Below, one piece after another: positions 1 to 12,788 of a stretch of DNA of 64,000 bases. The number at the start of each line of letters is the position of its first letter. Position 1 is the first letter of the stretch. Source of the stretch: Cannabis sativa (taxonomy: Eukaryota; Streptophyta; Magnoliopsida; Rosales; Cannabaceae); assembly GCF_029168945.1 (NCBI RefSeq), contig NC_083605.1:21589280-21653279 (forward strand). The letters are read 5' to 3'. The translations under genes and the position numbers were made by a program. The notes beneath the pieces were generated by a model. It did no database searches, was not told where the DNA came from, and saw only the letters and a list, made by a program, of their open reading frames with translations.

Positions 1-225
1 TCTGACTTAGAGTATACAAGGATATCATCAATAAACACTACGACGCAGTTATCGAGGAAATCCTTGAACACCCTATTCATGAGATCCATAAAGGCTGCAG
101 GAGCATTAGTCAATCTGAATGACATTACCAAAAACTCGTAGTGCCCATATCTGGTTCGGGACGCAGTCTTTGGTATATCTTCTTCCTGGATTCTAAGTTG
201 ATGACAACCGGATCGCAGGTCAGTG
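1..225 (-). pseudogene. Ty3/gypsy chromovirus reverse transcriptase fragment
   Basis: The minus strand reads as an uninterrupted reverse transcriptase core from DLRSG through the [12 protein letters not shown] block to the catalytic FIDD motif followed by ILVYSKS, which is the Tekay/Del-type chromovirus form. The window edge cuts it on the downstream side. Homology stops abruptly near base 225, where the intron-like T-rich sequence of the DUF1985 gene begins, so this is a fragment and not a working element. It resembles but is not identical to the same region of element G (about 6720-6930), so it comes from a related, separate copy. No LTR or target duplication is visible here. Confidence 0.85.
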
Positions 226-952
226 ACGATTTGGAGATTGGAGTTCCAGATATTATTAAGGTGTATATAATTTCTATTTTATTGTAATTTTTTTGGTTTA
301 TTTTTTGATTTAATATTTGTTTTGATGGATTTATGGTTTATGGTTTTGTTTTTGTTTTTTTTTTTGTTTTTCGGTTTTCGACTTTTGTATTTGCATGTGT
401 TTTTTTTTAATTTTGTTTATTTTGTTTGTGTTAGGGTTTTTTATGGATTTATATTTTTTTTTTGATTTTTCAATAAATTATAGTATATATATTTCAAATA
501 TTAATTTGTTTTTGTGATTGTTCTATTTTAGTTTTTTAGTTTATTTTGTTTTCAGTTTGTATATAATTCGTATATTGTATTTTTATGGTATACAGTTAGA
601 TTCATTTTTTTTATACTTTTTTTAACATAAACTAGATTTAGGTCATATTATATTTTAAAATGAATCTAGTTTGTGTTATATTTATTGAAGATTAAAATGC
701 CATATGTGTTTTGTTTTGTTTATTGATTATGAAGAAATCAAGCTCATTTTTGGGATTTGGGATAAAGCTTAATGCAGTACTTTTTAGACAGTGAAATGTT
801 TGGATTATTTGATTTTGTGGTTTAGTTTTGGTAAAATCTGTATACGTATTAGTTTATGATGTATAATCAGAAAAGTGATTTTTTTGTTAAATCTGTTTGC
901 ATAATAGTTTACAATATGTCTATGCTGATTTTTGTTTTCATTTCTTTTGTAG
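226..952 (+). other. T-rich non-coding stretch upstream of the DUF1985 segment
   Basis: About 730 bases of T-rich sequence with no credible ORF. A short open stretch near 206-252 is followed by a GT at 253 and could be a small upstream exon, but nothing supports this beyond the splice-like signal. The stretch ends with a pyrimidine tract and AG at 951-952, a good acceptor for the next exon. I read it as intron or 5' region of the DUF1985/Ulp1 gene. Confidence 0.5.
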
Positions 953-1785
953 GAGTGGGAGCAATATTTTAAATCTGAAAGTCGAGTTAAGGGTAAGATG
1001 ATTTTCTTCCCTAATACATTGGAGAACAAAGTGATTGCAAATATCAATGCTAAGTTGAGCACTGAACAAATTAGGCTTTTTCGTAAATCATGTCTTGATC
1101 ATTTGTTAGACATGAAACCAATTTTATATCAGCCTTAGTTAATACATAATGCTCTACTTAGGGAGGTACATCAAAAAAAAAAAATGGGAAGGAGATGTGG
1201 TTTAAGTTTGGGTGTGAAAATTTTAAGTTTAGTTTGGCTGAGTTTGCGGTTATAACCGGTTTACTGTGTACTGGTGATAACAATATGAAAAAGTATGCAA
1301 AAAGGGAGCATGCATTTGTCGATAAGTATTTTTTTGAGCATCAAGTAACTCATGGTATGTTGAACAGAGAATTATGTTTAGTGAGTTCGAGAGTGATGAG
1401 TATGCTGTTAAAATAGCAATTTTGTAACTTCTTACAAATGAGTTGATTTGTAATCCTGCAGTTAAAAAAGTTTCTGGTGAGTTGATGAATATTGCGGGGC
1501 TTGGTGAATATGATAGTTTCCCTTGGGGGAAAATTGTTTTTGATCTTACATTGCACAATTTGATGATTACTTTGAGGGGCAGAAAAAGAACAGATTTGTT
1601 TGATGATTCTTGTGGTAAGGGAAAACCTAAGGTGAAACACAAACAGACGAAAGGAAATAGTAAAACATACAAGTTACCTGGGTTTCCTTATGCATTTATG
1701 GTATGGTTAAATGAAACCATTCATTTATGTCTTAAGGCCTCTATTTGCTAATATGATGCTTCGCCAGAGTATAGGATTTGCAGGT
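953..1785 (+). pseudogene. DUF1985 N-terminal segment of a split DUF1985/Ulp1-protease gene
   Basis: Translation starting after the acceptor at 951-952 gives the DUF1985 pattern: a block with FRKSCLDHLLDM, then LIHNALLREVHQ, then MWFKFGCENFKFSLAEFAV and ITGLLC, and near the end an FPWGK block and GFPYAFMVWLNE. DUF1985 is typical of plant genes that end in a C48 (Ulp1/SENP) cysteine protease and are frequently carried by Mutator-like elements. The frame is broken: a TAG at 1136-1138, a shift at the A-run 1172-1184, another shift near 1365-1380 and a TAA at 1424-1426. It is cut at 1785 by element G. The rest of the gene continues at 11708 and 59966. Its own function in cells is unknown. Confidence 0.75.
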
Positions 1786-4382
1786 TGTAACGCCCTAACA
1801 TTTAGGCACGCTACCCAAGATGATTACGAAACCCTAATCCCCTAAATGGGATCACTAATAAAATGAGAGTGGAAATTAAACTTTAAACGAAAACGAAATA
1901 AAAAATAAACTTGTAATAATTTTAACCTAACAAACAAAAGTTACATGTTTTGGAATCCCGAAAATTGTTTTACAAAATATTACAAGTCTTTTCCCTTAGC
2001 CGACCTAAGCAGCAAAACAAAGTTACAAAAGTTCCAACACTGGTAGACCCCAACCCGCTTGGTCTAGTGTGGCCTGAACATGTACATTTATCGTCCCACT
2101 CCTACACTCATGGCTGATTAGAAACCGATTTACCCTTTCCTGTAGAGTAGAGCACCCGTGAGCCAAGCCCAACAAGACAATATAATTATCAACAATCATA
2201 ATTAACACATAACATAAATATTAATGCCATTCCATTTTTGTCTGTATGACACACACCCGCGTGTTACGCTCACACACCTATTTATATCCATGTGGCATAG
2301 ACCTACGTGTTACGCTCACACGTCTATTTACATTAAGGCCTTAGAACGGTTTATCTCGGTTCTAGTTACAGAGTCCAACCTGATTATGTCTTGAACACAT
2401 AACCCTTTACTTCAATATACACTTATATATATCATGGCACAATAATTACATATTAATAATTTACTTGGGTAATAACCCTAAGCCAATAAAGCGCTCACTT
2501 TAGAGTAATAACTCTAATCCCGGTTTCTAGTTTTTCATATATATCACATTCCATATAAGCGCCATTGCTCATATCTCAACGTGCTAACTACTGTCTTACC
2601 TGATGTCCCACAAATATGGACATTCCAAATCCCCGGTGCTCCTGACCAAGTGACGGTAATCCTAGTCACAAACCCGGAGTACACAAGTATAGGGTTAATC
2701 CCTAAATTATTTTCAACAAATTATAAAATTGGCATTTAAATTCTAAATATTCACATAGAGCTCGAAAAGATCTTTCCAAGGATATAAAGAACATCCCAAA
2801 CGGAGTGCCGAGTCAAAAGTTATGACTAAAAAAAAAAAAAAAAAAAACACAACATGCTGCCATAAAATGGCCGCGGCTACTGGGTTTAAAACCCCAGGAA
2901 ACCCAGTTTCTAGCCACGAAAATGCATTCAAAAATACCAATTTTTCATGTTATATCAACCCACAATCATACCAAACTTTTACCTAGCATAAACCAAGTAA
3001 TTAGAGAGAAATTACACCTAATTTACTCTCCAACAACACCAAAAACCAACAACATAAAAATCAGCATTTTACAATAAATTTCAGCCCCCTAAACTCATCT
3101 ATTTCAACCCAAACATGCTTCAATCCAACATAACCTCTTATACAATTAAACAACCATAAAAAGGAAGTTAAACCACAAATTATTAAGCTTAAAATTTCAG
3201 TCCACATGCATAGAAATTCAGATTCAACAACATGAAATCAAAACTCCAAACCTAGAGCAATATTAATCATAAGTTCCTAATCAAGAACTTGAACCTTCAA
3301 GCAACTTTCAAGCAAGCATCAAACTTATTTTTCCAGAAACAACACATCAAACAAAAACTTGAGTTTAAACATGAAAAATACCCTAAAAGTTCATCTAGAA
3401 CCCAACCAACATAATCCATTACAAAACCAAGCAATTCACAACCAAATTTCTCAAGATTAATATTGATTCTCCCACATGCAAACCAAGAACATCATACACT
3501 TTTTTTCATGATTTTGAACAATAAATTTCAGCAAGAAAAATCAACAAATAAAAAGGGTTAAGAACTACCTCAAGCTCCAAACAAAGCTAAGCACAAAACC
3601 CACCAAGAATCCAAGCTTTCAAGATGAATTTTCCAACACTTAGCAAAATAAAAATATGAAGAAAAGAGGGAGAGGGAGTTCAGCTAGGGCAGAGGAAAAA
3701 GCCCAGAAATTTTCCTTTTTCTTATGCGAAAATAACTCTTTTCAATCTCAATCACAAAAGCCACAAACCCCAAGTTTGAATCCAAGCAAGCACAACCCGA
3801 AATCAAGAGTTAGAATGAGTTTTGAGAGGAAAGGGGGTTCAGCCAAAGGGCTGGGAAAAAATGCAGAAAAATAAATCTTTATTTTGCTTAAACTCCCTTT
3901 TATGAATCTTACTCCAAAATGGCAAAATTACTCAATTGCCCTTAAGGCCATAAAACACCCACATAAGCACTTCAAGGGTAAAATAGCCACTTGCACACAC
4001 AAATAAACTCAGATAATTTTCAGATTATTACCACATAAATAAAAAACCAATAATTAAACCCAACATTGTATTTCGGCCGCGAACCCGGTTCGGTCCGAAA
4101 TACCCGGTTGTGACTATACCGCACAAACTTGTCAAAACACACCTGCAAAAAGGACAACACAAGCATACTATATAATAATATAGTCCATAAGCACGTTAAT
4201 AAATTAATTTTACTATTTTACCCTTCTCGGGTCAAAATTACTAAAATACCCCTGGCTCACCAACAGGGTCTTAACATGTCATATCTCATATTAATTCACA
4301 TATACTAATATAATTCCACAATAATAGTCAATTAACCAGTTAGGGTTTTGATAATCCATTTTCTTAATTCCAGGGTATTACA
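1786..4382 (-). repeat. 3' LTR of element G (complete)
   Basis: On the plus strand it opens with TGTAACGCCCTAAC and closes with GGGTATTACA, giving TG..CA ends. It is 2597 bp and matches 9339-11707 along its length as far as 4185. It contains an A-run at 2828-2847 and small ORFs with no recognisable protein. Confidence 0.85.
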
Positions 4383-4400
4383 ATTACCCCCTCCTTATAG
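4383..4400 (-). promoter_or_regulatory. Polypurine tract of element G
   Basis: On the minus strand the bases just before the 3' LTR read CTATAAGGAGGGGGTAAT, a purine-rich tract in the expected place for plus-strand DNA priming. Confidence 0.7.
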
Positions 4401-4441
4401 AAATTTTGTCCCGAAATTTTCCTAAACAACACCGGATATTT

Positions 4442-7400
4442 CTACTGCATATCCGTCTCGAGTTCCCTGGTTGCCTCTTCTACTTTACTGTTTCTCCATA
4501 ACTCTTTCACCAGTGTGATCGTCTTGTTTCTCAAGACTTTCTCCCTTTTGTCAAGTATATGCACCGGTTGTTCCTCATATGATAAATATGGTTGTAGTTC
4601 CAATGCTTCATAACTCAAGATATGGGACGAATATGAGACATACCTCCGAAGCATTAAAACATGGAACACATCATGTACAGCTGCCAGCGCTGGGGGCATA
4701 GCCAACCTGTACGCTACTTGCCCTATCATCTCAAGGATTTCAAAAGGTCCAATGAACCTCGGGCTAAGTTTTCCTTTCCTACCAAAGCGCTTGATGCCTC
4801 TCATAGGCGATACTCAGAGAAATACCATGTCTCCGATCTGAAAATCAATGTCCCGTCCCTTTGGAACACCATAACTCTTCTGTTTGCTTTGAGCAGCGAA
4901 CATTCGTGCTCTGATTTTATCAACTACTTCACTTGTTCTCTGAACATCCTCGGGACCCAAGAACTTTCTTTCACCCACTTCATCCCAATGAATAGGTGAT
5001 CTACATTTCCTTCCATATAAAATCTCATAAGGGGCCATCCCGATTGTTGCATGATAGTTTTCATTGTACGAAAACTCGATTAGGGGAAGGTACTTTACCC
5101 ATGATCCTTCAAAGTCAAGCACACATGCCCGTAGCATGTCTTCTAAGATTTGAATAGTTCTCTCAGATTGTCCATCTGTCTGAGGATGAAATGCAGTGCT
5201 AAACTTTAACTGAGTTCCCGTAGCTTGATGCAAACTCCCCCAAAATCTTGATGTGAATTTTGAATCTCTATCCAAAATAATAGACTTTGGGACACCATGA
5301 AGACGAACAATTTTTCTAACATATAACTCAGCATACTAATCAATGGAGAAGTTCGTTCGTACAGGCAAAAAGTGTGCTGACTTTGTAAACCTATCCACTA
5401 TGACCAAAACAGAGTCGAACTGTCCCGTGGTTCTCGGCAAGCCTACCCCAAAGTCCATAGCAATGTCTTCCCATTTCCACTCTGGAATATTCAATGGCTG
5501 CAGCAACCCTGCAGGCCTCTGATGTTCAGATTTTACTTGCTGACAAGTAAGACACTTAGCAACATACTCTGCGATATCATCCTTCATGCCTGGCCACCAG
5601 AACATGGCCTTGAGGTCTTGATACATCTTCGTTGACCCTTGATGAATTGAGTAAGGAGTTGTATGAGACTCATTCATAATCTCTCTTTTAATAACATCAT
5701 CCATAGGCACACAAACACGATTCATAAATCGTAACATTCCTGTTTCATCCATTGTAAAGTCATTAGATTTCCCAGCTGAAACGATTTCACTAACTTTGGA
5801 TCTTGCAACTGTGCTTCTCTGATTCACTCTAAAAGAGTAGATTACAGGGTAATATTAGCCAACTGCCCCACAACCAGCTCAATTGTAGCTCGAGTCCTTT
5901 CATTTGCTAACTGCTGGGAGATTTGTTTCACAGTATTTATTTGACTCTGTCCCTTTCTACTCAAGGCATCGGCAACCACGTTAGCCTTACCAGGGTGATA
6001 AAGGATCTCACAATCATAATCTTTCACCAACTACAGCCAGTGTCTCTGTCTCATGTTCAGGTCTCTTTGGGTAAAGAAGTATTTCAGAACTTTATGATTA
6101 GTGTATATCTCACATTTCTCGCCATATAAGTAATGCCGCCAAATCTTTAGTGCAAATACTACTACCGCGAGTTCTAAGTCGTGAGTAGGGTACCTCTGCT
6201 CATACTCCTTTAACTACCGAGAAGCATAGGCTATTGCCTTTCTATCTTGCATAAGAACACATCCGAGACCTTGTCTTGAAGCATCACAATAAACAACAAA
6301 CTTTTCCTTATCTGAAGGAAGAGGTAGTACTGGAGCGGTAATCAAGCGTTGCTTTAACTTTAGAAAACTTTTCTCACACCGATCAATCTAAACAAACTTC
6401 AAGTTCTTTCGGGTCAACTCCGTTAAGGGTACAACAATCTTTGAGAAACCCTCAACAAATCGACGATAATACCTAGCTAAGCCCAAAAAGCTTCTGACTT
6501 CAGTAGCCGATTTTGGTGTTGGCCAATCTCGAACAGCTTCAATCTTGGCCGGATCCACCATTATCCCATCTTTATCTACTATGTGCCCCAAGAAAGAGAC
6601 ACGAGATAACCAGAATTCAAACTTTTTGAATTTAGCATACAGCTCGTGGTCTTGTAATCATTGCAATACAGATCTAAGATGCAACTCATGCTCCACTTCT
6701 AATTCGGAATAAACCAAGATGTCATCGATAAACACGATCACACATCTATCTAGGTAATCCTTGAATATCCGATTCATAAGATCCATGAATGCCACCGGGG
6801 CATTAGTGAGTCCAAAAGACATCACTAGAAATTCATAATGTCCATACCGAGTACAGAAAGCAGTTTTCGGGACATCTTCCTCTCGAATTCTCAACTGATG
6901 ATAGTCTGAGCGAAGATCGATCTTGGAAAAGACCGTCTTACCTTTCAGTTGACCAAAAAGGTCATCAATTCGAGGTAAAGGATATTTGTTCTTGATGGTA
7001 AGCTTATTTAACTCCCGGTAATCAATACACATCCGCAGAGACCCATCTTTCTTCTTTACAAACAACACTGGAGCACCCTAAGGAGAGTAGCTCGGCCTAA
7101 TGAATCCCGAATTCAATAACTCTTACAATTGTATCTTTAGTTCTTTCAATTCTGCTGGAGCCATTCGATACGGTGCTTTTGATACTGGTTCCGCTCTTGG
7201 AACCAACTCAATTACAAATTTAATCTCCCAGGTAGCTGGCGATCCTGGTAAATCTTCTGAAAAGACATCAAGGAACTCGCACACCAATCTTGTATTCTCA
7301 GGTCCAGATGTCCCAGGTTGGCTGGTATCCACTGCAGTGACTATGAATCCCAGACAACCTCTGTTCATCAGATCCTTATCTTTCAAAAGTGTTATTCTTG

Positions 7401-9057
7401 GTATACGTGTCCCCTGAACTTTACCCACATACACTGCTGGGTTAGCACTATCGGGCTCAAACACCACCATCTTCCATTTCCAGTCGATCGTTGCCCCATA
7501 CTTGGACAGAAAATCCATTCCCAGGATTATATCAAAATCAGACAATTGCAACTCTATTAGATTGGCGGTTAATTCACAACCGTCAATCCAGGAAGATAAG
7601 GATCGAATCCACCTAGTGGATACTATAAGGTCTCCTAATGGTAACAGGGTACCAAACCCCGAAGCATATATATCACATGGTTTATGGAAACTTTTAATTA
7701 CTCTACTCAACACGTAGGAATGAGTAGCTCCCGAGTTAAACAATACAGAATAAGAACAACCATTTATAGATAACTGACATGTCACCACTGACGGACTAGC
7801 ATTTGCGTCAGCCTGAGTCATGGTAAAAAGTTGTCCTGGGTTCTGAGTAATACTCTTCTTAGGCTCCTCCTTCTTCGCTTGAGGAAAATCTACGATGAAG
7901 TGGCCCACCATGCAACAATGGAAACAAGTCTTGGCCCAATATTCACCTTGATGGTGTTTCTTACATTTTGGACACTCAGGATAAGATCGGAATGAAGATC
8001 CGTGGCTCTCACGGCCACCACTGTTTCCTCAAAACTTTCTGTTACCCCCTGATGATCCAGAAGCATCAACCTTCAATTTGTGATCAGGGTTACCACCGTC
8101 GGTCCCCTTACTGACATTACCACTTGAAGGAGGATTCAATGCCATGGCGGCATCCTTTCCAGTCTGCTCTTTTGTTACATGCTGCTCATCCTCTTCAACA
8201 ATTAAGTCTAGCTCTACCACTTTCTTGTACAAAGTGTCATGTGCAGTGGTAATTTTCAAGTCTCAACTGATTGTGGCATTCAGTTCTCTCACATATTTTT
8301 GTTTCCTGGTGAAATCTGTGGGCACCAAATCACCAGCAAACTTGGAGAGCCGATCAAACTCCAGAGTGTACTCAGCCACAGACATTTTCCCCTGAGTTAG
8401 CTTCACAAAATCTTCCATATGTGAAGTGCTCACAACAATATTATTAAATTTTTCTTCAAACAGATTCTTAAACTCATCCCAAGTCATTACATTGACGTCG
8501 CAAGTCTGTCCCATAATATCCCACTAGACACGAGCATGATCTTGTAACATGAAAGCTACACAATTCACTCTCTCTGTTCTAGTCACTCCCATATTATCCA
8601 GGATACGGGTGATTGTACTCATCCACTGCTCAGCTTTAATTATGTCAGTACCTTCAGAAAAAGTCGGAGGTTGCAGCTTCACAAACCGTTCAAACACGGA
8701 ATCTCTGTGCAGTATCATAAACCCCTGGTTACCCACCACTGGCACAGGTGCTGGTGGTAACACTTGCTCAACAGGGGCAGCCGGTACCGGTTGCCTTAAT
8801 CGACGTAACTCTTCCTCTTGACGAAGTATGATACCTCGCATTTCATGGAACATCTACTGCCAGTCAGTAGGAGGATTAGCATTGCCAACCCCCGTATTAT
8901 CCCTCGAGTTCTGCGGAGGTGCAAGCGTTGCCGATGGATTGGTTTGGTCTACACCATGCTCTACTTGCTCGCCCTCTGGTGTAGATGATTGCGGAGGGTC
9001 CCTTTTTACAAGTACCCCTGTAATCAACAACCCCAGCGAGTTAAGCACCAATACCAC
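4442..9057 (-). pseudogene. gag-pol of element G (chromovirus), inactivated
   Basis: Read from 9057 downwards: gag N-terminus with a coiled RQEEELRRLR segment; gag core (about 8750-8260, with WDEFKNLFEEKFNN and EYTLEFDRLSKFAG); a degraded zinc knuckle near 7930-8000; protease near 7790-7720; reverse transcriptase 7068-6660 with FIDD; RNase H about 6590-6030 with CDAS and ADALSRK; integrase from 5827 with a TCQQ zinc motif and then DRDSKFTSRFW and HPQTDGQSERT; and a C-terminal chromodomain (4442-4620, [15 protein letters not shown]). The frame is one register from 9057 to about 5842, then shifts by one. At least ten in-frame stops occur, e.g. near 8854, 8521, 7120, 7078, 6655, 6385 and 6031. 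The protease motif reads FNSGATHS where the family has an aspartate (DSGA), so the catalytic residue is lost. It cannot move by itself. Confidence 0.9.
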
Positions 9058-9320
9058 ACTTATGCACTTATTACCTTAAACCCTAACTCAACTATTTACT
9101 TCATATAATTAAACACTTAACATATAGCATTTTAAGCATGGCATCATATATCACATAAATACTCTAGATGCTTACATACTGCCTAAAATGGAAAGCGGTA
9201 AATAATTGATCACATAAGTAGTAAAGTATTTACTCTCAACACTTATAGCACCATGAGTTGAGCTTATCTCTTACGATGATTGCACATGTTCGGCCGGCCT
9301 ACAGGAAGTTTAAAAACCTT

Positions 9321-9335
9321 GGCGCTTTGATACCA
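9321..9335 (-). promoter_or_regulatory. Primer-binding site of element G
   Basis: The minus strand reads TGGTATCAAAGCGCC a few bases inside the 5' LTR. The TGGTATCA start matches the usual initiator-tRNA-Met primer site (TGGTATCAGAGC) with one visible mismatch over the first twelve bases. Confidence 0.7.
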
Positions 9336-9338
9336 AAC

Positions 9339-11707
9339 TATAACGCCCTAACATTTAGGCATGCTACCCAAGATGACTAAGAAACCCTAATCCCGTAAAT
9401 TGTCCTACTAATAAAATGAGCGTGGAAATTAAACTTTAAACGAAAACGGAATAAAAATAAACTTGTAATAATTTTAACCTTACAAACAAACGTTACATGT
9501 TCTGGGATCCCGAAAATTGTTTTACAAAATATTACAAGTCTTTTCCCTTAGCCGACCTAAGTGGCAAAACTGAGTTACAAAAGTTCCAACACTGGTAGAC
9601 CACAACCAGCTTGGTCTAGTGTGGCCCTAACATGTACATTCATCGTCCAGCTCCTACACTCATGGCTGATTAGAAACCGATTTACCCTTTCCTGCATAGT
9701 AGAGCACCCATTAGCCAAGCCCAGCAAGACAGTATAATTATCAACAATCATAATTAACACATCACATAAGTATTAATGCCATTTCATTTTTGTCTGTATG
9801 ACACAAACCCGCATGTTACGCTCACACGCCTATTTATATCTATGTGGCATAGACCTACGTGTTACGCTCACACGTCTATTTACATTAAGGTCTTAGAACG
9901 GTTCATCTCGGTTCTAGTTACCGAGTCCAACCCGAATATGTCTTGAACACATAACCCTTTACTTCAATATACACTTATGTATATCATGGCACAACAATTA
10001 CATATTAATAATTAACTTGGGTAATAACCCTAAGCCAATAAACCGCTCACTTTAGAGTAATAACTCTAATCTCGGTTTCTAGTTTTTCATATATATCACA
10101 TTCCATATAAACTCCATTGCGCATATCTCTACGTTCTAACAAATGTCTTACCTAATGTCCCACAAATATGGAGATTCCAAATCCCCAGTGCTCTTGACCA
10201 AGTGATGGTAATCCTAGTCACAAACCCGGAGTACACAAGTATAGGGTTAACCCTTAAATTCATTTCCACAAATTATAAAACTGGCATTTAAATTCCAAAT
10301 ATTCACATATAGCTCGGAAAGAGCTTTCGAAGGATATAAAGAACATCCCCAACGGAGTCCCGAGTCAAAAGTTATGACCAAAACAAAAACTCAAAAAAAA
10401 AAAAAACATAACATGCTGCCATAAAATGGTCGCGGCTACTGGTTTAAAACCCCAGGAAACCCAGTTTCCAGCCACAAAAAATGCATTCAAAAATACTAAT
10501 TTTTCATGTTATATCAACCCACAATCATACCAAACTTTTACCTAGCATAAACAAAGTAATTAGAGAGAAATTACACCTAATTTACTCTCCAACAACACCA
10601 AAAACCAACAACATAAAATTCAGTATTTTACAATGAATTTCAGCCCCCTAAACTCATCTATTTCAACCAAAACATGCTTCAATCCAACATAACCTCTTAT
10701 ACAATTAAACAACCATAAAAAGGAAGTTAAACCACAAATTATTAAGCTTAAAATTTCAATCCACATGCATAGAAATTCAGATTCAACAACATGAAATTAA
10801 AACTCCAAACCTAGAGCAGTATTCATCATAAGTTCCTAATCAAGAACTTGAACCTTCAAGCAACTTTCAAGAAAGCATCAAACTTATTTTTCCAGCAACA
10901 ACACATCAAACAAAAACTTGAATTTAAACATGAAAAATACCGTAGAATTTCATCTAGAACACAACCAACATAATCCATTACAAAACCAAGCAATTCACAC
11001 ACAAATTTCTCAAGATTAATATTGATTCTCCCCACATGCAAACCAAGAACATCGTACACTTTTTTTCATGATTTTGAACAATAAATTTCAGCAAGAAAAA
11101 TCAACAAATAAAAGGGGTTAAGAACTATCTCAAGCTCCAAACAAAGCTAAGCACAAAACCCACCAAGAATCAAAACTTTCAAGATGAATTTTACAACACT
11201 AAGAAAAGAGGGAGAGGGGGTTCAGCTAGGGCAGAGGAAAAAGCCCAGAAATTTTCCTTTTTAAGATGCAAAAAAACTCTTTTCAATCTCAATTACAAAA
11301 GCCACAAACCCCAAGCTTGAATCCAAGCAAGCATAACCCAAAATCAAGAGTTAGAATGAGTTTTGAGAGGAAAGGGGGTTCAACCAAAGGGCTGGGAAAA
11401 AATGCAGAAAAATAAATCTTTATTTTGCTTAAAATCCCTTTTATGAACCTTACTCCAAAATGGCAAAATTACTCAATTGCCCTTAAGGCCATAAAACACC
11501 CACATAAGCACTTCAAGGGTAAAATAGCCACTTGCACACGCAAATAAACTCAAATAATTTTCAGATTATTCTCACATAAATAAAATACCAATAATTAAAC
11601 CCAACATTGTATTTCGGCCCCGAACCCGGTTCGGTCCGAAATACCCGGTTGTGACTATACCGCGCAAACTTGTAAGAACACACCTGCAAAAAGGAAAACA
11701 CAAGCAT
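9339..11707 (-). repeat. 5' LTR of element G (truncated)
   Basis: Matches 1786-4185 closely and begins TATAACGCCC, where the other copy has TGTAACGCCC, so the terminal dinucleotide is mutated. Similarity stops at 11707, in CAAGCAT, and the next bases belong to an exon of the DUF1985/Ulp1 gene. About 220 bp of the LTR is missing. Confidence 0.85.
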
Positions 11708-12377
11708 TATGAGAAATGTGACCCTTATGGTATACAGAGAAGTTATGGTGTGGGGAAGTCTAATCTAGTAGAGTTAAGGAACAATGTGAAGGCGCTTTTT
11801 GGTAATCAAACGAAATTTGATGAGTCTTTGAGTTTGTTGACTAATGAGATGAAGTGTAAGTTTAAGAAATGTGAGTTGAATATGAAGTCATATATTGATG
11901 CAAAAATTGATGGAAGTTTGAAGTTTTATTTGGACATGAAGTTCAACGAGTTGAGAAATTGTTTTATAACTGGAAATGATGGTAGAAATGTTAAGGTCAG
12001 TGATGAGGATACTTATAATATGGTAAGGTTTACAAATTTTTTTTATTGATAGTGTCTATTATTTTTTTTTTTGTTTGCTATTTTTGGTCATTGAGTATGT
12101 CATTAGTTATAATGTTGAGTTTTTACTGATTGTCTTTTAATTTAATGCAGAATGATGATGACCTTGTATTGACAAATGAAAAGGAGCTAGTTGTAGAGGT
12201 AATATTAGTTAAAGAAGAAACTAATAGGTTTACTGTTTTTTAATTATTTGTGAGTTGTTTTTGTGTAAATTTTTGTATGATTATTTTGTTAAATCTGTTT
12301 TATTTTTCATGTTCTTTTATAATTTATTGTTTGTAATGGAAACTTTTATGTTCTTTTATGATTTTTTGTTTATTTTA

Positions 12378-12601
12378 GTGGTATCCTGTTTAAGATTATT
12401 TTTGTGGTTTTATGTTCTAGATTAATTATTGGTTTTTATGTAAACTTTTTTTATTATTTTTGATAATATTTTAATCTAATGTTGTTTGTTTTTTGTGATA
12501 TCCTGTTTTAGATTATTCTTGTGGTTTCATGCTCTAGATTAATTATTTGTTTGTGTGTAAACTTTTTTGATTATTTTTGATAATATTCGTAATCTAATGT
12601 T
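12378..12601 (+). repeat. Tandem duplication of about 106 bp inside an intron
   Basis: 12378-12483 and 12495-12601 are near-identical. Both carry the blocks TATCCTGTTT, CTAGATTAATTATT and TTTTTGATAATATT, and both end AATCTAATGTT. They lie in the intron between the exons ending 12198 and starting 12615. Confidence 0.8.
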
Positions 12602-12614
12602 AAACTTTTTTTAG

Positions 12615-12788
12615 GTTGAAAAAGTTGAAGATGAAATGTTTGTAGAGAATAAGGTAATTTTTTTAAATTTGAATGTTGATGTAAATTATAATGTAAATTA
12701 TTAGATTATTTTTGTTATATATTGTAGTGTAATGTGAAATTATTTACAGGTTGAAAATGTTTTAGATGAGACGATTGTAGAGAATAAG
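12615..12788 (+). other. Two successive duplicated 39-nt exons
   Basis: Exons 12615-12653 and 12750-12788 are each 39 nt, each flanked by AG and GT, and encode the near-copies VEKVEDEMFVENK and VENVLDETIVENK. Each is a whole number of codons, so copies can be added or skipped without changing frame. The exon at 12151-12198 is also a whole number of codons and has a similar acidic character. Confidence 0.7.

Larger units (their letters stand above)
1786..11707 (-). mobile_element. Element G: decayed Ty3/gypsy chromovirus, 5' LTR truncated
   Basis: Order on the minus strand is 5' LTR (9339-11707), primer-binding site (9321-9335), gag-pol (9057 down to 4442), polypurine tract (4383-4400), 3' LTR (1786-4382). 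The domain order protease, RT, RNase H, integrase, chromodomain places it in the chromoviruses (Tekay/Del-like). The high-coordinate LTR lacks about 220 bases relative to the other one, and the DUF1985 gene resumes directly at 11708, so a deletion removed the LTR end and no matching target duplication can be read (the low side has CAGGT at 1781-1785). Sampled stretches of the two LTRs differ at several percent of sites, more than any other LTR pair here, so this is the oldest dated insertion. Confidence 0.85.

Noticed and set aside
805..1672. Minus-strand ORFs over the DUF1985 segment
   Set aside because: The plus-strand reading has clear DUF1985 blocks; the antisense frames have none.
3656..3874. 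72-codon ORF in the LTR of element G
   Set aside because: The matching place in the second LTR (about 11220-11410) does not keep the frame.
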